Source of the DNA: VMGX01 sp041658885
GTDB lineage: Bacteria > Patescibacteriota > Minisyncoccia > Phycocordibacterales > 21-14-all-36-13
NCBI GenBank assembly: GCA_041658885.1
Contig: JBAZZJ010000002.1
Coordinates: 54,771-118,770 of the forward strand
DNA: 64,000 bases
Reading direction: 5' to 3'
The notes beneath the pieces are model-generated. The model was not told where the DNA came from and ran no database searches. It saw only the letters and a list, made by a program, of their open reading frames with translations. Below are positions 35,240 through 41,913 of this stretch, one piece after another. Both the position numbers and the translations under genes were made by a program. How positions within the stretch are numbered: position 1 is the first letter of the stretch; each line of letters begins with the position of its first letter.

Positions 35240-35296
35240 AACGTTAAAACTATATCACAAGTTTTATTTTTATTAAGTTATTGTTATAATAATAAG

Positions 35297-35611
35297 ATGA
35301 TTCAAGACGAAAAGGAGCTTTTAGAAAAGACATATAAACTTTCTGAAGAAAACAATAGTATTCTTAGAAAAATGAGACAATCTGCCATTTATGGTCGTAT
35401 TTTTAAAGTTATATATCTTTTAGTAGCACTTGTTCTTGCAACTGGTTTGTATTATTTTATTCAACCTTATTTTGATAAAGTAATTAATATTTACAATAAT
35501 GTAATGGTTGGTGCCGAACAACTAAAAAAGGTTAACGATTCCGTTCCTACAATTCCCGGTGGATTAAACACAGACGCTATAAAATCGGTAATTGAATCAT
35601 TAAATAAATAG
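35297..35611 (+). CDS. Unknown small membrane protein, 104 aa
   Basis: The N-terminal 35 residues are a charged helix (EKELLEKTYKLSEENNSILRKMRQSAIYGRI), followed by one membrane helix (about 37-56: VIYLLVALVLATGLYYFIQPYF) and an outer tail (NNVMVGAEQLKKVNDSVPTIPGGL). No family is recognised with certainty. It is a single gene ahead of the tRNA-Phe repeat array. Confidence 0.75.
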   Translation: MIQDEKELLEKTYKLSEENNSILRKMRQSAIYGRIFKVIYLLVALVLATGLYYFIQPYFDKVINIYNNVMVGAEQLKKVNDSVPTIPGGLNTDAIKSVIESLNK

Positions 35612-35630
35612 TGTAGAATGTCTAAATTAT

Positions 35631-35838
35631 GCTCAGGTAGCTTCAACCCAAGGCTGATCCGCCTCGGGCGGACAGTTGTAGGTTGTAGTTTAGTAGAATT
35701 TTGTAAAAACCGTTGCATTAAAAAGTTACATTATGCTCAGGTAGCTTCAGCCCAAGGCTGATCCGCCTCGGGCGGACAGTTGTAGGTTGTAGTTTAGTAG
35801 AATTTTGTAAAAACCGTTGCATTAAAAAATTATATTAT
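35631..35838 (+). repeat. Two tandem 104-bp units ahead of tRNA-Phe, each starting with a tRNA-Phe 5' fragment
   Basis: Units start at 35631 and 35735 and the intact tRNA starts at 35839, so the spacing is exactly 104 bp each time. Each unit begins GCTCAGGTAGCT (the first 12 bases of tRNA-Phe), then has the palindrome GTCCGCC-CGAG-GCGGAT type GC-rich stem (GATCCGCCTCGGGCGGAC) and the shared upstream flank of the tRNA. Confidence 0.85.
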
Positions 35839-35915
35839 GCTCAGGTAGCTCAGTTGGTTAGAGCATCTGCCTGAAGAGCAGAGGGTCGCCAGTTCGATTC
35901 TGGCCCTGAGCACCA
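35839..35915 (+). tRNA. tRNA-Phe (anticodon GAA)
   Basis: Acceptor GCTCAGG/CCTGAGC, anticodon loop CTGAAGA, T loop TTCGATT, discriminator A and encoded CCA. Confidence 0.95.
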
Positions 35916-35975
35916 GAAGAAAAACATCGGTTCGAACCATATTTTAATTTTGGGAGAAGAAAATTTTTTAATCCT

Positions 35976-36425
35976 ATGGAAACAGAAAATACAACTTTCA
36001 ATTACGCTGGCTTTTGGAAAAGATTTGCCGCTTTTATTATTGACATGTTTATCGTGTCTATTGCTGGCTTTATCATTGGTTTTATATTCGGAGTTCCCTA
36101 CGATGTTCTCACTGGCAAAGCTGAGTTTGCTGGATTTGCCGAGGACTATATTCTTAGTTTCATTTTGAGTTTTCTGTTTGTTTGGATTTACCAAGCAGTT
36201 ATGGAAAGTTCTTCTAAACAAGCAACTCTCGGCAAAATGGCTCTTGGAATAATAGTTACTGATTTGTCTGGCAAGCGTGTATCTTTCGGAAAGGCATCGG
36301 GTCGTTTTTTCGGACAATTCCTTTCCGGGTTTATTCTCGGTATAGGATATTTTATGATTGCTTTTACTGCAAGAAAACAGGGCCTTCACGATAAAATGGC
36401 CGGTTGTCTTGTTGTGAATAAATAA
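35976..36425 (+). CDS. RDD family membrane protein
   Basis: This 149-aa protein matches the RDD family: FNYAGFWKRFAAFIIDMFIVSIAGFIIG (with the family's R/D positions), ESSSKQATLGKMALGIIVTDLSGKRVSFGKASGRFFGQFLSGF, and a last helix with ARKQGLHDKMAGCLVV. RDD proteins have three membrane helices and a mostly unknown role; some relatives help ion homeostasis. The stop codon TAA overlaps by one base with the ATG of the HNH gene (TAATG), so the two are coupled. Confidence 0.92.
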   Translation: METENTTFNYAGFWKRFAAFIIDMFIVSIAGFIIGFIFGVPYDVLTGKAEFAGFAEDYILSFILSFLFVWIYQAVMESSSKQATLGKMALGIIVTDLSGKRVSFGKASGRFFGQFLSGFILGIGYFMIAFTARKQGLHDKMAGCLVVNK

Positions 36426-36805
36426 TGTTTCCATATCGCCGATTTTTATTTCCGAGGGAGGATTATCCGGAGAATTGGGACGAATTGAGAAAGGTGGTTT
36501 ATCGCAGAGACGAATGGCAGTGTAAGAAGTGCGGTGCCAGAAATATCCAACTCCACGCCCACCACCAAACCCCGTTGTCTATGGGTGGCTCTAATGACAT
36601 GAGCAACCTGATTACTCTTTGTAAGAATTGTCATATTGATGACCACCCGCATATGTGGTGGGGTAGGTGGAAAGAGAACAATCCCCAAACCGCTCTTGCA
36701 CTTCGTATTATTGCCCTCGCCATAGCCATTTCGTTACTCATAATATCTGGCTTCAGTTGGTGGAAAGTCATAGTTTTAATAATTGTACTTCGACCTTTAT
36801 TCTGA
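36425..36805 (+). CDS. HNH endonuclease-like protein with C-terminal membrane helices
   Basis: This 126-aa protein carries a full HNH pattern (WQCKKCGARNIQLHAHHQTPLSMGGSNDMSNLITLCKNCHIDDH): two CxxC/CxxCH zinc pairs and the H-H...N...H catalytic set. Residues about 88-125 form one or two hydrophobic helices (LALRIIALAIAISLLIISGFSWWKVIVLIIVLRPLF), so the nuclease may be tethered to the membrane. It is translationally coupled to the RDD protein upstream. The coding sequence is visibly more GC-rich than its neighbours, possibly transferred. Its substrate (DNA entry, repair or defence) is unknown. Confidence 0.8.
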   Translation: MFPYRRFLFPREDYPENWDELRKVVYRRDEWQCKKCGARNIQLHAHHQTPLSMGGSNDMSNLITLCKNCHIDDHPHMWWGRWKENNPQTALALRIIALAIAISLLIISGFSWWKVIVLIIVLRPLF

Positions 36806-36815
36806 TTTAATATAA

Positions 36816-37070
36816 ATGCCGCCAAAGAAAAACCTGTCATCCCTTCGGGAGATCTCCCGCAGGGAGAAAATTGTCAGCGGTGCGGCTCACTTCGACTTCG
36901 CTCAGTATGAGCCACCACCTTTCCGAATTTTCGCCCTCCTTCGCCTCTTGGCTTCGGACGGGCAAGCAGGGGGGAATTCCTCGCCCCGCCGTGGCGGGAC
37001 GAAATACGCCGTGCCCGTCTGTAGCTTTAGCGAAAGAGGGTTTGGGACTAATTCAAGAATACTGCACAAC
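36816..37070. other. GC-rich palindrome cluster without a clear gene
   Basis: The sequence is much more GC-rich than its surroundings and contains many short stems (GAGATCTC, GGCTCAC...TATGAGCC, CCCCGCC-GTG-GGCGGG type). Two overlapping open frames exist but neither has a family pattern. It is probably stacked mobile palindromes rather than a gene. Confidence 0.5.
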
Positions 37071-37071
37071 A

Positions 37072-37101
37072 AAAAAATACTGACTTTTATCAGTATTTTT
37101 T
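37072..37101. terminator. Bidirectional terminator between the HNH and hsp20 genes
   Basis: AAAAAATACTGA-CTTTTA-TCAGTATTTTTT lies between convergent genes. Confidence 0.85.
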
Positions 37102-37113
37102 AATTTTTAAAAT

Positions 37114-37560
37114 TTAATTTTTAGTCTTAACTTTCAATTTAGTTTGTCTACCCTTGTCTATTTTTGGCAACCTGATTGTTAATAACCCGTAGTTTTCACT
37201 AGCTTCTGACTCCTCAACTTCTATTTCTGCCGGCAATAGAATTGTTCTTGAAAAAGCACCCCAATATAATTCTTTATGATAATAATCCTCGTCAGCAACA
37301 TCCTCTGGTTGCATTCTCTCACCTCTTATCGTTACAACTTCTCTTGTTATTGATATATCTAAATCATCAGGCCTTACTCCGGCAACCATTGTTTGAATTA
37401 TTATTTCCTCTCGTCTGTTATAAACATCAACGGCTAGTTCGTACTCCTCCTTATCCTCAACCCAATTTTTCTCGGTTTCTTTTTCTGATTCTTTTTCATC
37501 AACATCCTCAACATTAATAGTTCCTGTTAATCTTTCAAAAAATGATCCTCTTTTTTTCAT
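37114..37560 (-). CDS. Small heat-shock protein (Hsp20/alpha-crystallin)
   Basis: This 148-aa protein has an acidic N-terminal arm (VEDVDEKESEKETEKNWVEDKEEYELAVDVY) and an alpha-crystallin domain (IIIQTMVAGVRPDDLDISITREVVTIRGERM ... YYHKELYWGAFSRTILLPAEIEVEESEASENYGLLTIRLPKI). The A-x-x-x-n-G-v-L and RLPK end motifs are present. It holds unfolding proteins without ATP. It lies downstream of prsW on the same strand. Confidence 0.95.
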   Translation of the reverse strand: MKKRGSFFERLTGTINVEDVDEKESEKETEKNWVEDKEEYELAVDVYNRREEIIIQTMVAGVRPDDLDISITREVVTIRGERMQPEDVADEDYYHKELYWGAFSRTILLPAEIEVEESEASENYGLLTIRLPKIDKGRQTKLKVKTKN

Positions 37561-37592
37561 AATATAATTTTTTAGCTTATAAATTATTAAAT

Positions 37593-38354
37593 TTATTTTT
37601 TTATTCTTTTTACTTTTTCAAAAAGTAAAATTAATATAATAATTGCAAACCAAACTAACCCGAATATTGAAAATATGCTCTCGTCGTTACTATTAATTAT
37701 AAGTAAATTAAAAACAGAGTGCAATGCTATTGATAGGATAAGTCCAACAAATAAATACAGCTTCTTTTTTAGTGGGTTTTTATAAAAAGATAAACCTATA
37801 AACAAGCCAACAATTCCAGAGGTGAGAGTATGCAAAACAGTTGCCCCTATAAATCTCATATTTCCGCTAATAATGCTACTCAAAATACTATTTTCAGAAA
37901 TTAAAAAAAGAACATTTTCAAATGCCGCAAACCCCAAAGCCGTTGTCATTAAATAAATCATTGCATCTACAGGTTCATCCATTTCTCTTCTTCTCAACGC
38001 AGTTATATAAGATGCAAGATATTTTATTATTTCCTCAACAGCTGACCACAGTACAATAATTACTGAAGATCTAAATAAAATATAATCCAAAAAATAATTT
38101 TCCTTAAAAAATTTTATTATTTTTTCAACCACAAAACCCAGACTAGTTATAATATTTGATATATAAAGAGAGGTATCAATAACATTTTCAATAAACAGTG
38201 CCAACAAAACAGCAATAAAACCGCCAAGGAAGGTCATGGTTATCAAACCATGTGGTTCTGGTCTTTTTTTGTCCTCACGAAGCCAAAACCAAAGCCAAAA
38301 TAGGGCAGGGAGTATTCCTACGGCCAAGGCTATTATTATTGTTTCAATTTTCAT
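37593..38354 (-). CDS. PrsW-family intramembrane protease
   Basis: This protein of about 253 aa has some eight membrane helices. The PrsW/CAAX-protease-like motifs appear in order: WSAVEEIIKYLASY (EExxK), LGFAAFENVLFL (FExxx), LHTLTSGIVGLFIGLSFY and ALHSVFNLLI. Known PrsW cleaves membrane anti-sigma factors; no anti-sigma gene is visible here. I start at MKIETIIIALAVG because the residues upstream (MKNGPQNKKARKYK...) overlap the valS 3' end and are hydrophilic. It is adjacent to valS on the same strand. Confidence 0.9.
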   Translation of the reverse strand: MKIETIIIALAVGILPALFWLWFWLREDKKRPEPHGLITMTFLGGFIAVLLALFIENVIDTSLYISNIITSLGFVVEKIIKFFKENYFLDYILFRSSVIIVLWSAVEEIIKYLASYITALRRREMDEPVDAMIYLMTTALGFAAFENVLFLISENSILSSIISGNMRFIGATVLHTLTSGIVGLFIGLSFYKNPLKKKLYLFVGLILSIALHSVFNLLIINSNDESIFSIFGLVWFAIIILILLFEKVKRIKK

Positions 38355-38370
38355 ATTTGTTTTATTGATT

Positions 38371-40617
38371 TTATATTTTCTTGCTTTCTTGTTCTGCGGG
38401 CCATTTTTCAATCATTAAAAACTCTTTGTCATTTTTATTCTTGATATTTTGCCAAATTTCTTCCGTAATAAACGGCATAAAAGGATGGAGCATTTTTAAA
38501 CTTTCTTTCAAAATATGGATTAAAGTCCATTGAGAAGATAATTTTTCTTTTTCGTCAGAACTTTTAATCTTATTTTTACTTTCCTCAATTATTACATCTG
38601 CAAATCTATGCCAGAAATAATGATAAAGTTTTTCTCCTGCTAAATAAAACTTAAAATCATTCATGTCTTTAGTTATATCTTTTGAAATTTCTTCAAAGTT
38701 TAGGAGAAATTGTTCGTTTTCATCCCATATGTCTGGTTTATTTTCATAATCAAAATTTTCCGACAGATTTTCTAAAACAAATCGTGTAGCATTCCAAATC
38801 TTATTTGCAAAGTGTTTATATGCCTTTATTTTTTCGTCGGTTATGACAGTGTCGTTTCCAGGGCCAACCCCAACAATCATAGCCATTCTTAATGCATCTG
38901 CCCCATATTTATTTATTGCTTCAATAGGGTCTATTGCATTATCAAGAGATTTACTCATTTTTCTTCCTTTTTCATCACGAACAAGCCCGTGTAAATAAAC
39001 TTTTTTAAAAGGAACATCCTCAAGTAAAAATCCAGACATCAAAATCATTCTTGCTACCCAAAAGAATAAAATATCATAACCAGTTTCAAGAACACTTGTT
39101 GGATGAAATGTTTTTAAATCAACGGTTTCTTCTGGCCAACCGAGCGTTGAAAACGTCCAAAGTCCCGAAGAAAACCAAGTATCCAAAGTGTCCGGGTCTT
39201 GCTCCCAATTTTCAATATCTTTTGGCGCTTCAACGTCAACATAAATTTTTTCTTTTTCCGCATCAGTCCGCGTTAAGTCCGCATTTTTAGTCCGCGTTGT
39301 GTACCATACTGGGATTTGATGTCCATACCAGATTTGTCTTGAAATACACCAGTCGCGTAAATTATCTATCCAGTGGTAATAAACTTTTTCAAATCTGTCA
39401 GGAATTATTTCAATCTGCTTAGATTCAACAGCGTTTTTCATTATTTCTTTTAAAGAAACTTCTTGCCCCGTTTTTAATCCTTTCAGTTTGCTGTTTTTTA
39501 ATCTAAATTTTTTATTTACATCAACAAACCATTGTTGCGATGGCAATGGTTCAATTGGAGAATTACATCTATAACAAATTGATAAGTTGTTATTTATTTC
39601 CTCTTCTTTTTCTAACAACCCATTCTTTTTTAAATATTCTACAACTTTTTCTCTTGCTTCTTTTATTTTTAATCCAGAGTATTCTGTCCCGGCTTCATTT
39701 GTAATTTTTGCATGTTCGTCAATTACTTTAATGATTTGCAGATTATTTTTTTGTGCAATTTCATAATCTATATGACTATGTGCTGGAGTTATTCCAACTG
39801 CACCTGTACCAAATTCTGAATCTATATTTTCATCTACAATTATTTTTATTTTTAAATCAGGTCCGCCAGCAAATTTTTTAATTTCAAATTCTTTTCCAAT
39901 ATATTTTTTATATCTTTTGTCATCTGGATTTACAGCAACGGCCGTATCGCCGAGTTTTGTTTCTGGACGAGTTGTTGAGATATAAATAGGGAAGTCAGCA
40001 GAATATTTGAATGTATAAAATTTTGCTTTTTGTTCCTCGTGGCTCGTCTCATCATCTGAAAGAGTTGATTGACATTTTGGACACCAATTAACAATTCTAT
40101 ATCCGCGATAAATTAAACCCGCATCATACATTTGCTTAAACGCCGTGCGAACTGCTAAATTTCTTTTTTCATCAAGAGTGAAGGCCTCACGAGACCAATC
40201 AAGAGAAGCTCCCATTTTTTTTGTTTGATTTATTATTGTGTCGTGGCTGTTTTTTGCGTATTCATTTACTCTTTTTAAAAATTCTTCACGACCTAAGTCG
40301 TGTCTGTTCTTTTTTTCTTTCTTATAAATTTCTTTTTCTACCCTTGATTGGGTCGCAATTGCTGCGTGGTCAGTTCCTGGCACCCATAAAGTTTTTTTGC
40401 CGAGCATCCTATTATAACGGACCATAATATCTTCAATTGCGAGCATTATCGCGTGTCCAGTGTGAAGATTGCCCGTGACGTTGGGTGGGGGAAGAACAAT
40501 GCTGAAAGTTTCTTTACTTTCAGATTTTGGCTGAAAAAAACCACTTTTTTCCCAAAGTTTGTATATGTTTTCTTCAGTTTCTTTCGGTTCGTATGGTTTT
40601 AAAAACTTATCATTCAT
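38371..40617 (-). CDS. valS: Valyl-tRNA synthetase
   Basis: This 748-aa class I synthetase charges tRNA-Val. HIGH is present as NLHTGHA and KMSKS as GRKMSKSLDN. The editing domain is present (ISTTRPETKLGDTAVAVNPDD, FGTGAVGITPAHSHIDYEIA) and an anticodon-binding helical domain follows, but the usual C-terminal coiled coil is missing, as in many reduced genomes. The start is MNDKFLKPYEP; the frame runs 23 codons further, but those belong to the 129-bp repeat. An in-frame CGCGGAC repeat array encodes residues about 440-453 (TRTKNADLTRTDA). This is a solid call. Confidence 0.95.
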   Translation of the reverse strand: MNDKFLKPYEPKETEENIYKLWEKSGFFQPKSESKETFSIVLPPPNVTGNLHTGHAIMLAIEDIMVRYNRMLGKKTLWVPGTDHAAIATQSRVEKEIYKKEKKNRHDLGREEFLKRVNEYAKNSHDTIINQTKKMGASLDWSREAFTLDEKRNLAVRTAFKQMYDAGLIYRGYRIVNWCPKCQSTLSDDETSHEEQKAKFYTFKYSADFPIYISTTRPETKLGDTAVAVNPDDKRYKKYIGKEFEIKKFAGGPDLKIKIIVDENIDSEFGTGAVGITPAHSHIDYEIAQKNNLQIIKVIDEHAKITNEAGTEYSGLKIKEAREKVVEYLKKNGLLEKEEEINNNLSICYRCNSPIEPLPSQQWFVDVNKKFRLKNSKLKGLKTGQEVSLKEIMKNAVESKQIEIIPDRFEKVYYHWIDNLRDWCISRQIWYGHQIPVWYTTRTKNADLTRTDAEKEKIYVDVEAPKDIENWEQDPDTLDTWFSSGLWTFSTLGWPEETVDLKTFHPTSVLETGYDILFFWVARMILMSGFLLEDVPFKKVYLHGLVRDEKGRKMSKSLDNAIDPIEAINKYGADALRMAMIVGVGPGNDTVITDEKIKAYKHFANKIWNATRFVLENLSENFDYENKPDIWDENEQFLLNFEEISKDITKDMNDFKFYLAGEKLYHYFWHRFADVIIEESKNKIKSSDEKEKLSSQWTLIHILKESLKMLHPFMPFITEEIWQNIKNKNDKEFLMIEKWPAEQESKKI
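39258..39300. repeat. CGCGGAC-type array inside valS
   Basis: On the minus strand ACGCGGAC recurs with CGGAC spacing (ACGCGGACTAAAAATGCGG, ACTTAACGCGGACTGATGCGG), read in frame as TRTKNADLTRTDA. The same style of repeat (ATCTGCGT, CGCGGATT) occurs at 18050, 42351 and 48678. Confidence 0.6.
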
Positions 40618-40742
40618 CCCTACACTAATCTTAATTTTAATAATATTGACCTTATTTGTTTCTTTATATATCTCAAAATCTACCACCCTAATTTATTTTA
40701 TAGACTAATCTGTTTTAAACGAAATTAAGATTAGTGTGGGGA
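40618..40742. repeat. Second 125-bp CCCCACACTAATC element, ending at the valS start codon
   Basis: This is the inverted copy of 23447-23575. Terminal repeats ATTAAGATTAGTGTAGGGA and TCCCCACACTAATCTTAAT are kept; the centre differs at scattered positions. Its inner edge abuts the valS ATG. Confidence 0.9.
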
Positions 40743-40796
40743 TTCATCCTCTAAATTCTAACATTTTTAAGCTTATTTTTGAATAAATTTCTGTGC

Positions 40797-40824
40797 TTGA
40801 CATTTTATAAAATATCTATATAAT
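40797..40824 (+). promoter_or_regulatory. Consensus promoter of the 146-aa gene
   Basis: TTGACA (40797-40802), a 16-bp spacer and TATAAT (40819-40824). A leader of about 100 nt follows, with short stems (ATCGACAC...GGTCGAGG type) and the ribosome site AGGAGGT just before the ATG. Confidence 0.75.
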
Positions 40825-40931
40825 ACAATATAGAAAAGAACACTAAGTTCTTTAATAAAAAACCAACTTATCGCAAGGGTAGGTGGATTTCAAAAAAATC
40901 AAATCGACACAAGGTCGAGGAGGTAACTAAA

Positions 40932-41372
40932 ATGAGTAATAGAAAAAAAGAAAAAACCGCCTCTGGTTTTCTCAAACACAGAGAAATTCATGGTTTGGAT
41001 TTTGCAATGTGTTCGGTAGTTTTCTTTATAAACCGAGCAATTTTTAATCTTCTTGGGGAGATCAAAATCCAACTTATTGAAGGATTTAGTGCAGAGATAT
41101 TGAACGAATACCCATTGGGCGAAAATGCTACAGTAGACTTGTACATAAGGATAAGGCCTTTTCCTTGGGAAAAAGGTGACAGCTTTGTTATTCGTTTATT
41201 AAAAATGTCTGGAGATGTACACGACTGGTATTTAAGTTATATTCATTTTGAATCTATCAAAAAGTCTCAAGATGATATTTTTATTACAGAATTACCATCG
41301 AATATTCTTTTTTCGGAACATCTCATAAAAAAATGTCAAAATTTTTTACTCAAATCTTTTGCTAAAGAATAA
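40932..41372 (+). CDS. Unknown protein, 146 aa, with strong promoter and ribosome site
   Basis: No family is recognised. The first 20 residues are basic (MSNRKKEKTASGFLKHREI). The rest is a mixed alpha/beta soluble domain (LDFAMCSVVFFINRAIFNLLGEIKIQLIEGFSAEILNEYPLGENATVDLYIRIRPFPWEKGDSFVIRLLKMSGDVHDWYLSYIHFE). No membrane helix is certain. Unlike most genes here it has a consensus promoter, a strong AGGAGGT site and a tidy terminator at 41399. That expression layout resembles the unknown gene at 55254. Confidence 0.75.
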   Translation: MSNRKKEKTASGFLKHREIHGLDFAMCSVVFFINRAIFNLLGEIKIQLIEGFSAEILNEYPLGENATVDLYIRIRPFPWEKGDSFVIRLLKMSGDVHDWYLSYIHFESIKKSQDDIFITELPSNILFSEHLIKKCQNFLLKSFAKE

Positions 41373-41398
41373 ATCTCTCATAACTTCAAATTTCCTTC

Positions 41399-41432
41399 AG
41401 CTCGCAATTCTAATGAATTGTGGGCTTTTTTA
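41399..41432 (+). terminator. Terminator of the 146-aa gene
   Basis: AGCTCGCAATTC-TAAT-GAATTGTGGGCTTTTTT. Confidence 0.8.
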
Positions 41433-41441
41433 TTTCATTCC

Positions 41442-41469
41442 ATTCTCTTATTCGCACGAATAAGAGAAT
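41442..41469. promoter_or_regulatory. 28-bp palindrome at the promoter of ArsR-type gene 2
   Basis: ATTCTCTTATTCG-CA-CGAATAAGAGAAT has perfect 13-bp arms and lies 5 bp upstream of the -10 box TATAAT (41475-41480). This is the same layout as the operator before copy 1 but with a different sequence. Confidence 0.75.
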
Positions 41470-41539
41470 AGTGGTATAATTTTTGCATTAAAACAATAGA
41501 TATAAACTATTATTAAAATTAAGTTTTGAAATTAAATTT

Positions 41540-41806
41540 ATGAAATATCAAGAAATAGAAAAAAGTTATAAAGCATTGGCTAACAGAAGAAGAGTTGCTA
41601 TTATTCATTTTTTATATAAAGAAAATAGAGCGAGAGTTAACAATATTTCTGAAAATATTAAATTATCTTTTAAATCTACCTCCAGACATTTGCAGGTTTT
41701 AAAAGCAATTGGAATGATTGATAGTGAACAAGTGGGTTTGGAGCAATATTATTATTTAACTGACAAAAACAATCTTTTCATTAAACACCTTTTATCTCTC
41801 CTTTAA
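41540..41806 (+). CDS. ArsR-type winged-helix regulator (copy 2)
   Basis: This 88-aa paralogue of the protein at 34737 has the same length and pattern (MKYQEIEKSYKALANRRRVAIIHFLYKENRARVNNISENIKLSFKSTSRHLQVLKAIGMIDSEQVGLEQYYYLTDKNNLFIKHLLSLL). The recognition helix differs at several positions from copy 1 (KLSFKSTSRHLQVL against KLSYRSTSKHLQVL), in line with different palindromes. It has no metal Cys motif. It is flanked by palindromes on both sides and has no adjacent operon gene, so it may act mostly on itself and on distant sites. Confidence 0.9.
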   Translation: MKYQEIEKSYKALANRRRVAIIHFLYKENRARVNNISENIKLSFKSTSRHLQVLKAIGMIDSEQVGLEQYYYLTDKNNLFIKHLLSLL

Positions 41807-41834
41807 TATTTTTTTGTTTTTTCTACAATCTAAT

Positions 41835-41866
41835 CTATTCTCTTATTCGTGAGAATAAGGGAATAG
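41835..41866. promoter_or_regulatory. Palindrome after ArsR-type gene 2
   Basis: CTATTCTCTTATTC-GTGA-GAATAAGGGAATAG is a variant of the upstream operator with one mismatch. No T-run follows, so it is more likely a binding site than a terminator. Confidence 0.6.
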
Positions 41867-41913
41867 GTATTAAAACAAATATTAAGAATAACATAACCAA
41901 AAATTAATTTATT

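Noticed and set aside
36816..37103. Two overlapping open frames in the GC-rich region after the HNH gene
   Set aside because: No family motif, odd composition, and many palindromes; more likely stacked repeats.
40618..40686. Longer N-terminus for ValRS
   Set aside because: The extra 23 codons lie in the 129-bp repeat that also precedes nrdJ in a different context, so they are not part of the protein.
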